Source of the DNA: Parabacteroides hominis
Lineage (GTDB): Bacteria; Bacteroidota; Bacteroidia; Bacteroidales; Tannerellaceae
Assembly: GCF_014287585.1 (NCBI RefSeq)
Contig: NZ_JACOOJ010000018.1
Coordinates: forward strand, 1-64,000
Reading direction: 5' to 3'
DNA length: 64,000 bases
A program made the translations under genes and the position numbers. The notes under the pieces were generated by a model that did not search any database, was not told where the DNA came from, and saw only the letters and a list, made by a program, of their open reading frames with translations. Below, piece after piece: positions 26,280 through 34,500 of the stretch (position 1 is the first letter of the stretch; the number at the start of each line of letters is the position of its first letter).

Positions 26280-28685
26280 TTATTCGTTACATCTGAATGC
26301 ATACACATTTCCTCCGAAGTCGGTAGCGAAGATCATGCGGCCGTCTGTTGCCAATGTCGAGAACAGAGGAGCGCCAGTTTTATGTTTCCAGATCGTTTGT
26401 CCGTTTTCCGGATTGACTCCATAGATAATGCCGTCGGATGCTCCGAAGTAAACCGTTCCTCCGACAAGCAGGGGACTCGTTTCGATAGTAGCGGCGGGAT
26501 GACGGGAGTAAGGAGCCGTATAAACCAGTGCCGGAGATGTTTGGGCTTTCCATCTGACCTCGAATGTTTCACGATCGAGTGCAACCAGACCGTCAGTCTG
26601 TGTGCCGAAAACAATCAGGTTATCCGTGACTAACGGTGTGGAATTAACCTGGACATTGAACGGCAACTCTTTGCGGACAACCACTTTCCCCGGACGGCTG
26701 TCGATAATGAATAAGGACTGGCGTGAAGCGACATAAAGCAGGTTGCCGATACACGCCGGCGTTGCGCCTCTGTCCGTAATTCCGTCTTTATCGAGTTTCC
26801 AGAGCAGTTCTCCCGTTTGTGCATCATTGCCGTAGAAGCCTCGCCAGTTCGCGCCGGAGACGATTACCCCGTTTGCCAGGAGAGGAGTCGATGTCGTGCC
26901 TTCTCCTTGCGGCCAACCTTTGTTCAGCCAGATCGGGTCGCCTGTTTTCCCGTTATAAGCCCCGAAGGCTTTTCCGCTTCCGGCATAGACGATGCCGTTG
27001 GTTGCCGTCAATCCGTCTACCAGGACAGGCAGGCCGGCGACATTCATCTTTTTGTCCCATTTCAGTCTGCCGGTCTGTGCGTCGATGGCATATAAATAGC
27101 CTTCCGCATCCTGTGCGAAGACGGTCCCATCGTCTACGGCAATCGTGTTTTTGATGGAGTTGCGCACCGGATACTTCCATTGTAATTCACCTGTCTTTGC
27201 ATCCAGAGCGAAGACTGCGCCTTCTCCCTTCAAATCTTCATCGAGAGAAGCGACATACACTTTGCCGCTGGCAACGACCGGAGAAGAGAAGTACAGATTG
27301 GCATTTACGTTGCGAAGCCATTCCAGTTGCGGAGTCTTGGCCCTTTCTTCCGGCTGGTACAGGAAAGAGGTGCGGCTGACGGTTGCCTCTCCGTTGTTGA
27401 ACAACGCTTTTGCTGTCATGAAAATCCGTTTGCCTTTGCAGTTTGCCGGGAGCTTGGCCATTCCGGACCAGTTCCAGTCTGTATTTTGAGTAAGCTGTGT
27501 TTCCGGAATAACAGTCTTATCGTCTGCGGTACAACTATAGGTGACGCGCACGGTCGGAGCAACCGCATTGTATGTGTTGACCGATACCGGGACGCTCCCG
27601 TCCGTAGCGACCGCACATCCGTCATTCGCAATAGAGGCGATTTCGACGGACTTATTTATATATGTATAGCGAAGAGCGGTCCGGACATCTCCTTTCCGGT
27701 CCACGTCTATCACCCGGAAGGCGGATGTCGAGTGGTCGATTCCACCTTTGTCGAGCGTAGCTGTCGATATAGCCAGGACATCTCCTTGTCTCCGCACGAA
27801 ATGGTTATGCCAATGGCCGTACAGCCACGCTTTCAGGTTATGTTCGTTCAGGTTGATCTTCTCGTTATCGTTGATGCCGAAAACAAATTCGTTCCCGGAA
27901 GTCAGCAGGTCATGGTTAAAGACGATGACCGGTTTCCCTGCCGGAACCTGCGCCAGGTCATTCTTGAGCCAGCGGTAAACGTCTTCTTTTGTATAGCCGG
28001 GCTGATGGTCGCCTCCTGCCATCGGGGTTACGACGTAGTGTACATTTCCGAAGTCGAAGGAATAATAAACCGGACCGTAAACATTTTCAAAAACTTCTTC
28101 CCCGTATTTTCCTTTTACCAGGTCATGATTGCCGATGCAGTAAAACATCGGGCAATCCATATTCGACGTGTTCATCAGACGGATATGGTTCTTCAATCCG
28201 TTTTCATAGCAGATGTCGCCGGTGTGGATGATAAATGCGATATCCTGGTTGGCGGCATAATCCCGGACGTTATTCGCCCAGTCTTCCTGATTCTCCGTAT
28301 TGAATATTTCGGTATCGGAAATATGGATGAACTTATGGCTGCCATCCGTTTTGATACGTCCTTTCCAGGGTTGCAGGCCGAAATCGTATGTTTGTCCTGT
28401 ACCGTCGATCCGCCGGTAATATTGATTGTCTGTCCTGTAACCGGATGGGGTGGTGATAAAGATAAACCGTTCCCGTTCATGTCCGGGAAGTGTATAAACT
28501 CCTTCGGCATTCGTTTTTACCACGTTTAATCCGTCGGAAACCCGGATGTCTTTTAATACTTTCTCTCCCTTGTCATAGACTCCGTTCCGGTTGGAGTCTA
28601 CATACACGCGGCCTTGATAGGCTGCATGAGCCTCCGTGATTACCGCACAACTTAGTAATAGCAGTATAAGTTTTTTCTTTTCCAT
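26280..28685 (-). CDS. Secreted calcineurin-like phosphoesterase fused to a PQQ-type beta-propeller
   Basis: The protein is 801 residues with a signal peptide (MEKKKLILLLLSCAVITEAHA). Next is a small domain (about 23-90) like the N-terminal domain of Bacteroidetes calcineurin-like proteins (VYVDSNRNGVYDKGE). The metallophosphoesterase domain (about 105-320) has HTGDICYENG, CIGNHDLVKG, VIFNHDLL and YGHWHNH. Its first motif reads SDTE rather than DxH. After a linker, seven or eight PQQ-like repeats (ALDAKTGELQWKYP, AIDAQTGRLKWDK, VNPENGQTIWKHK) form a propeller. The function is unknown. It is the last gene of the operon after meaB. Confidence 0.85.
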   Translation of the reverse strand: MEKKKLILLLLSCAVITEAHAAYQGRVYVDSNRNGVYDKGEKVLKDIRVSDGLNVVKTNAEGVYTLPGHERERFIFITTPSGYRTDNQYYRRIDGTGQTYDFGLQPWKGRIKTDGSHKFIHISDTEIFNTENQEDWANNVRDYAANQDIAFIIHTGDICYENGLKNHIRLMNTSNMDCPMFYCIGNHDLVKGKYGEEVFENVYGPVYYSFDFGNVHYVVTPMAGGDHQPGYTKEDVYRWLKNDLAQVPAGKPVIVFNHDLLTSGNEFVFGINDNEKINLNEHNLKAWLYGHWHNHFVRRQGDVLAISTATLDKGGIDHSTSAFRVIDVDRKGDVRTALRYTYINKSVEIASIANDGCAVATDGSVPVSVNTYNAVAPTVRVTYSCTADDKTVIPETQLTQNTDWNWSGMAKLPANCKGKRIFMTAKALFNNGEATVSRTSFLYQPEERAKTPQLEWLRNVNANLYFSSPVVASGKVYVASLDEDLKGEGAVFALDAKTGELQWKYPVRNSIKNTIAVDDGTVFAQDAEGYLYAIDAQTGRLKWDKKMNVAGLPVLVDGLTATNGIVYAGSGKAFGAYNGKTGDPIWLNKGWPQGEGTTSTPLLANGVIVSGANWRGFYGNDAQTGELLWKLDKDGITDRGATPACIGNLLYVASRQSLFIIDSRPGKVVVRKELPFNVQVNSTPLVTDNLIVFGTQTDGLVALDRETFEVRWKAQTSPALVYTAPYSRHPAATIETSPLLVGGTVYFGASDGIIYGVNPENGQTIWKHKTGAPLFSTLATDGRMIFATDFGGNVYAFRCNE

Positions 28686-28689
28686 TTAT

Positions 28690-29790
28690 TTATTTCTTTG
28701 CAGACAGATTTTCCAAGAACAGATCCATCATCCGTTTGGCTGCGACGAACGAACTGATCTCGTTATTCAATACCTGCTGCTCCGTGAAGTTCAACATGTT
28801 TTCTACCGCCGGATTGTGGTAGAACGTTTCGCGGAGCGTATCGTTGATGCTTTCGTACATCCAATACTTGGCCTGTTCGTTGCGCTTGTAGCTGAAGTAG
28901 CCGTTCTTTTGGGTGAATTCCATATATTCTCCGACCATATCCCAGATTTCTTTAATCCCCAAGTTGTAGTAACCGGAATAAGTCAATACTTTCGGGAACC
29001 AGCCAGATTCAGGAGCCGGGAAGAGATGCAGGGCGTTACGGAACTGGGCGGCTGCTAATTTCGCTTTTTCCAGGTTGTCGCCATCCGCCTTATTGATGAT
29101 GATCCCGTCCGCCATTTCCATGATGCCGCGTTTGATGCCTTGCAGTTCATCTCCTGTTCCGGCAAGCTGGATCAACAGGAAGAAATCGACCATCGAATGG
29201 ACAGCCGTCTCGCTTTGTCCGACACCGACCGTTTCGACAAATACCGTATCGAATCCGGCGGCTTCGCAGAGCACGATCGTCTCGCGTGTTTTACGTGCGA
29301 CGCCACCTAAAGAGCCTGCCGATGGCGAAGGGCGGATGAAGGCGTTCTTTTCGCGGGACAAAGCCTCCATACGGGTTTTGTCGCCGAGGATGCTGCCTTT
29401 CGAGCGTTCGCTGCTGGGGTCGATCGCCAGCACTGCCAGTTTACGTCCTTCACCTATCAGATGCATACCGAACGCATCGATCGAAGTGCTTTTACCGGCT
29501 CCCGGCACTCCGGTGATACCGATGCGGACCGACTTTCCTGCATGCGGCAGGCATTTTTCGATAATCTCTTGTGCTACTTGCTGGTGTTCGTATTTGGAGC
29601 TTTCCACCAGCGTTACTGCCTGGCTGAGGATCGTAATGTTCCCTTTCAGGATCCCTTCCACAAATTCGGCAGGCGTATATTCTTTGCGTTGGATCCTTTT
29701 TTTCAGGTACGGATTTACGGTCGGTACATCGGCGACTCCCTTGTTCACCTTTAATCCTCTGTACAGATCGTCGTTTTCGGGATGTTCCAT
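28690..29790 (-). CDS. meaB: Methylmalonyl-CoA mutase-associated GTPase MeaB (ArgK family)
   Basis: This 366-residue G3E-family GTPase protects and reloads B12 in methylmalonyl-CoA mutase. It shows the P-loop GVPGAGKSTSIDAFG near 97, LAVLAIDPSSERSKGSILGDKTRME, FVETVGVGQSE, and NKADGDN (the NKxD equivalent). The mutase genes are not in this window. In Bacteroidetes the mutase makes succinyl-CoA and propionate-pathway intermediates. It lies four bases from the phosphoesterase gene and three from the DUF1573 gene, an unusual operon for MeaB. Confidence 0.93.
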   Translation of the reverse strand: MEHPENDDLYRGLKVNKGVADVPTVNPYLKKRIQRKEYTPAEFVEGILKGNITILSQAVTLVESSKYEHQQVAQEIIEKCLPHAGKSVRIGITGVPGAGKSTSIDAFGMHLIGEGRKLAVLAIDPSSERSKGSILGDKTRMEALSREKNAFIRPSPSAGSLGGVARKTRETIVLCEAAGFDTVFVETVGVGQSETAVHSMVDFFLLIQLAGTGDELQGIKRGIMEMADGIIINKADGDNLEKAKLAAAQFRNALHLFPAPESGWFPKVLTYSGYYNLGIKEIWDMVGEYMEFTQKNGYFSYKRNEQAKYWMYESINDTLRETFYHNPAVENMLNFTEQQVLNNEISSFVAAKRMMDLFLENLSAKK

Positions 29791-29793
29791 AAT

Positions 29794-30909
29794 TTATTTT
29801 TCTGCGGTTACCTTCACAAGCCGTACCGGACCGTTCGGGTCGTTGCATACGACATTGATGAGGGCTTCCAGTTTTGTTTTTATCTCTTTCGGGCGGACTG
29901 TCACTTTGAAAGTGGCTGTCGTGCCCGGTTTGATTTCTCTTTTGCCGCCGGAAACGGCTACACGTTCGTCGTCGCAGGTCGCGCTGTAGATGACAAGCGG
30001 CGATTTCCCGGAGTTGGTGATCTCGATCGTGCCGCTCACTCTTCCGCCGACCAGCGGGATAAAGCTGCTTTTATCGGGCAGCTTGCCGAAGTCGAGCAAG
30101 GTCCCGGATAGCTGGGCTACCGGAGCTTTCGCCTTCTCCGTTGCAGTCTGTTTGCTGAAATCGTCTATGATATTGGCTGCGACATGCAGTTTGCCTTCTG
30201 TCCCTTTCTTCTGTCCGATGCTTTCGATCGTTACCGGGATTTCGGCTGTCACACGGCCTTTCCGTTTTGCCTCTTTCGCATTCATCAGGATGGATATTTC
30301 GCCTGTTTCACCCGGAGCCAGTTTAGTAGGATTGGCTACGATGTTCAGGTAATGGGGCGTTTTTCCTAAATGGATGTTCAGAGATGTCTTTCCTTCATTG
30401 ATTATACTGATCTTTTCTCCCAATGTCTCTTCCGGACGGACTGTGCTGTAGAGGACATTCTTGGTTTGCAACTTCAGGTCGCCGATGCTATAAGGATAAA
30501 TCAGTATGGGTTGAGCCTCTTTAGGAGTCACGTTCCCTTTGATGCCCAAGGTGAAGCTGCCTTTCTTGCCGTTGCTGTAGATGGATATGGTCTTGTAAAA
30601 TGGACCGGGACGTCCTTTCGGGTTGTAGGTCACTTTTACATCTCCGGTCTTTCCCGGAGCGATCGGTTCTTTGGTCCATTCGGGTTGCGTGCAACCGCAG
30701 GAAGCCGTGATCCGCGTGATGACAAGCGGGCCGTTACCTGTGTTTTTGATCGTAAATATGTGACTTGCCAATCCATCGGATTCCCCTATCGTACCGAAGT
30801 TATAGATCAGCTCGTCTGCACTGATTCGGGCGTTATTTTGTGCCGATATACTGTTTATGGCAAACAGTATACCGGCAAGAATAAAGACCAGTTTGTTTCT
30901 GTTCAACAT
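29794..30909 (-). CDS. DUF1573-domain exported protein, multi-domain
   Basis: The product is 371 residues with a signal peptide (MLNRNKLVFILAGILFAINSISAQ). It contains three Ig-like units. The first (about 30-130; NFGTIGES, ITASCGCTQPEW, IAPGKTGDVKVTYNP) is a classic DUF1573 domain. The middle and last parts (about 140-240 and 265-370) are more distant repeats. The first domain is very like the whole of the 125-residue neighbour, pointing to duplication. The Cys-Gly-Cys in SCGC is conserved in DUF1573. These are ASH/PapD-like beta folds with unknown ligands. Confidence 0.82.
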   Translation of the reverse strand: MLNRNKLVFILAGILFAINSISAQNNARISADELIYNFGTIGESDGLASHIFTIKNTGNGPLVITRITASCGCTQPEWTKEPIAPGKTGDVKVTYNPKGRPGPFYKTISIYSNGKKGSFTLGIKGNVTPKEAQPILIYPYSIGDLKLQTKNVLYSTVRPEETLGEKISIINEGKTSLNIHLGKTPHYLNIVANPTKLAPGETGEISILMNAKEAKRKGRVTAEIPVTIESIGQKKGTEGKLHVAANIIDDFSKQTATEKAKAPVAQLSGTLLDFGKLPDKSSFIPLVGGRVSGTIEITNSGKSPLVIYSATCDDERVAVSGGKREIKPGTTATFKVTVRPKEIKTKLEALINVVCNDPNGPVRLVKVTAEK

Positions 30910-30934
30910 TCTTTATCGTTCGGTTTTCCTGTTA

Positions 30935-31312
30935 TTATTCTACTTCTCCCCGAATCGTCAGGATAAAACTGCCGGTTTTACCATTGCTGTATACGGAAAT
31001 AGTCTTGACAAAAGGACCGGGACGGTCTTTCGGGTTGTAGGTGATTTTGATGTCGCCTGTTTTTCCCGGAGCGATCGGTTCTTTTGTCCATTCCGGCGTC
31101 GTACAGCCGCAAGAGGCGATGACACGTGTCAAGACCAGCGGCGCCTCGCCAGTGTTTTTTATCTTGAAAGTATGCGACACGTTTCCGTTCGCTTCCTTGA
31201 TCGTTCCGAAATCGTGGGAGGTTTCATCTGCCGAGATTACGGCTTTGTTCTGAGCTGATGCCATTCCTGTTGCCAGCAGGATCGCCATAAAAATAAAAAT
31301 AATCTGTTTCAT
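30935..31312 (-). CDS. DUF1573-domain exported protein, single domain
   Basis: The product is 125 residues, with a signal peptide (MKQIIFIFMAILLATGMASAQ) and one DUF1573 domain: DFGTIKEANG, VIASCGCTTPEWTKEPIAPG, ITYNPKDRPGP, SVYSNGKTGSF. It is first in a four-gene operon (DUF1573, DUF1573, meaB, phosphoesterase) with gaps of 25, 3 and 4 bases. A reverse-strand TATCTTTG at 31345-31352 is the likely -7 element. The role is unknown. Confidence 0.85.
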   Translation of the reverse strand: MKQIIFIFMAILLATGMASAQNKAVISADETSHDFGTIKEANGNVSHTFKIKNTGEAPLVLTRVIASCGCTTPEWTKEPIAPGKTGDIKITYNPKDRPGPFVKTISVYSNGKTGSFILTIRGEVE

Positions 31313-31344
31313 TTTCTCTTTTTATTTAGCTATTGTTTAGAATG

Positions 31345-31352
31345 CAAAGATA
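31345..31352 (-). promoter_or_regulatory. Promoter -7 element of the DUF1573 operon
   Basis: Reverse strand TATCTTTG fits TAnnTTTG; no clear -33 box at 19-21 bases. Confidence 0.5.
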
Positions 31353-31430
31353 ATTATAAATAGACAATTAGGAATTAAAAAATTCTTATAATACAGAGAG
31401 TGCGCCAAAAACTGACAATTATCAAAATGT

Positions 31431-31463
31431 CACTACCATCCCATGAAAATGGGATTAGTAGTG
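31431..31463. repeat. Intergenic inverted repeat downstream of the macroglobulin gene
   Basis: CACTAC-C-ATCCCAT pairs with ATGGGAT-TA-GTAGTG around GAAA. This is 13 paired bases with a GAAA tetraloop. It lacks a T run on either side, so it is not a classic terminator. It may be the 3' end structure of the long gene on its right. Confidence 0.6.
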
Positions 31464-31559
31464 CATGTAAAACGATTTAGTAGCAGGGGTAATATTTTTT
31501 AACGTTTCTTTCTGGATGCAATAACCTCTTTTGGGCTATCGAAATGACAAAAACGAGTT

Positions 31560-34500
31560 TTAATCTACCTTGACAATGTTCCCTTCCGTATGCGAGACGA
31601 ATTCGGGTGCGTACAGGCATTGGATCGTACTGATTCCTCCTGCATATTCACCGGTGCGTGACACGTATACGGCATATTCCAGTACAAAAGTCCCCTGGGG
31701 CAGGCGGTCGAAGAAGAAATTCTCCGAAACATCTGTCGGTGACTGGTAATACCAGACTCCGTCCCTGTAGATAGAACCGGAAAGTTGGTTCGCCGGTTCA
31801 AAACATCCGGCACGGAGGTCTTTCAGGAAGACATAATCCATTTCGCGATCGGTACGGACCACGAGACGGACGACCACTTTGTCGCCGACACGGAGCGGCT
31901 CATCCGGGGTGACCGGACGAAGTTGCTGTTCAGTCCCGTTATTCGTTTCTACGAATAGCTGCTTTTCTACGTTCAGGACGCCTTTCTGTTTTTTCACGTC
32001 GTTGATGTTCTGGAAATATTGTTCGTAGACAGCTCCCCATGCAGGCGCCGAGCCTTCCTTCCGGATGGAGATGGAGTTACCTTCGGATGCGGTTGTTTTT
32101 TCATCCGGAACCGTTACTTTCAGGTAGCCGGTGGCCAATTCGCCATTTGTCGTGCTATAGGTTTGCTTGCCCCATCGGGCGGTGCAAGTGTTGTTTGTGT
32201 CCAACCAGTCGCTGCCTGTCAGGAGCAAAGCATAAATAGCGTTGACCGTTGCCGGTACGGATTCCCAGTTCTGTGTCTGCTTCTGGCTGAGCAACCATTG
32301 TTTCATACGGTCCGTTTCCTGTTTGTCGGGCGAAACTTCATTGAAGAAAGCCATCAGCAGGCAATGGGTGTCGATCGGGGATGCAAAGGTATTTGCCCCT
32401 CTCCGGTTGTTAGCCCAATACATGCCTTTGTCCGGAGAGGTCGAAGCTGTTTTGCGCAGCCAGGCGATAATCTTTCCGGCAACCTCTTTCTTCCCGTTTC
32501 GCCACATGAGCCATGCTATTTCGCCTTTCCCGTAGATGGACTGTTTGCTCCACTGCTTTTCCGCCAGGTCCGTATAGTAGCGGATCGCCTCACGGGCCGA
32601 ACTGGGCTCCGGAATGTCGCGGTAGTTGCTGCGGACAAACAGATATTCGATTTCTAATGGAGAAATTTCGTTTTTCTGCCAGTTCTTGATCTTTTGAAGC
32701 GCTTCGTAATCGGATTGGATTTGTTTGTCTACGAATTTGAGCGCTTTCATCTGCATCTCTTTTTCCTGCTGGTTGTATTCGACCGCATTCAATTCTGTCA
32801 GTTGGCTCATTCCCTTCAATATATAAAGTGTGATCTCCTGGCTCGGATACATGCCTTTGAACCAGCCCCAGCCTCCGTCAGGCCTTTGCAGGTCGAGAAG
32901 GTGGCGGAGGGCGATCTCCCGCTGTCCGGCTGCCCGGTTCATATCGAACAGGAGAGACAGGCGTTGTTTTTGTTCCGTCTCGTTGTCGGCCTCCAATACC
33001 CAGGGTGTTTCCTGTAGAAGGATGTTTTTCAGCTCTGCGTTCTTTTCTAAGTTGGAATAGAGCGTAGAAGCGTTTCCGCCCTGTGCTTTCCATTGGCTGA
33101 TAACCTGCCGGATGCGCGGGTGGGCGGTGGCGATGTAGCTTGCCAGCGTGTTGCTGTAATAAGAGGCAAACCAGGAAATGATGTTGTCGTTTTCCGGCTG
33201 GGTGAGTGTCGGCAATGCCTGTACGGCGTACCAAATGGGGTTGGCGGTCAGTTCCAGTGTCGTGCGGAACGGTTTGACTCCTTTGCCGTTTTTCAACCGG
33301 ATCACTTCTTCGCTCTTGTCGAACAGGTAGAACGGGGTGCTTTCCGTTACCAATATCTCGTTCGAAAGAACCGGGATCAGGTGTTGCTCGCCGTCGCTCC
33401 CTTTATTGGAATCGGCCATGATGCGGCAACCGATAACGCCGGCCGTAGAGGACGGAACCTTGAATGACCAACTGACTGTCGTGGTACTGTCTGCCCCTAA
33501 GGTGAAAGGCTTCTGCGATTTGGTCAGGCAGATTACAGGCTGGTCGTTGTCCGGATCGAACAGTTCCAGGCTGGCACGTCCGTCAATTGTGGCGGAGGAC
33601 TGGTTGCTGACCTGTGCCGTGAGGGTCACTTCGTCGCCTTGGCGCAGGAAACGCGGCAGGTTGGGAGTTACCATCAGCGGCTTATTGGTGATGATTTCGC
33701 GGGACAGATAGCCATATTTCAGGTCTTCTGTTTGTGCTAACAGTTGCAGTTTCCAGGTCGTGTTGCTTTCGGGCATTGTGAAGCTGAACGCTAAATCGCC
33801 TGCTTCGTCGGTAACTAATGCCGGATAGAAGAAAGCGGTTTCGGCGAAGTTTTCACGAAGTTCGACCGGTTCCTGTAATGCTCTGCAGAATAGAGGTGAG
33901 CCTTCTACCTCTTCTTCTGCGGTAATGACAGCAACGCCTTGTTCCGTCCGTATGGCAGATTCTTCCAGCGGTGCACTGTCATCGGTGATACTAAGCGATT
34001 CGGCTACCGCCGGAGCTGCCGCCGATTTCATGACGGCTCCGGTTGCATAGACCTGGTTGCTGCGTCCGTAGCGGTATCCCAACGACAATACGTCTTGCCA
34101 GTCGAGGCGGTCGTATTGGTACTGCGGGACGGTCAAGCCTTTCCTTTCTCCTGACTCGTACCGGCTGCTGTTCGTGAATGCGGTTCCTTCCGAGAAGCGC
34201 GGTGCATGTAGGTAAATATCTCTTTTAGGAGAAAACGACCACTTGAAAGGCAACAGCTTATCCAATGAAGCATCGTACATGCTCGCCAAAACCTCTGCGG
34301 AGACAGTCGAGGAATCTGCATCTGTAATACGGAATTTCCAGTTTTCCTTGCTTCCCGGCAATAAATGATCGCGGAATGTCTCAGCTTGGATCGTCAATCT
34401 TCGGTCCGGCTGGCGGCGGTAGACCGGGACTTGCGTCACATACGCTTTGCCGTCTTTGACAAACGTGAAAGACACGGTGAAACCTTCCCCGTCCGTTTCC

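Noticed and set aside
27327..28529. 400-codon forward ORF opposite the phosphoesterase gene
   Set aside because: It is antisense to a recognised protein with clear motifs, and its translation shows no family pattern or composition of a real protein.
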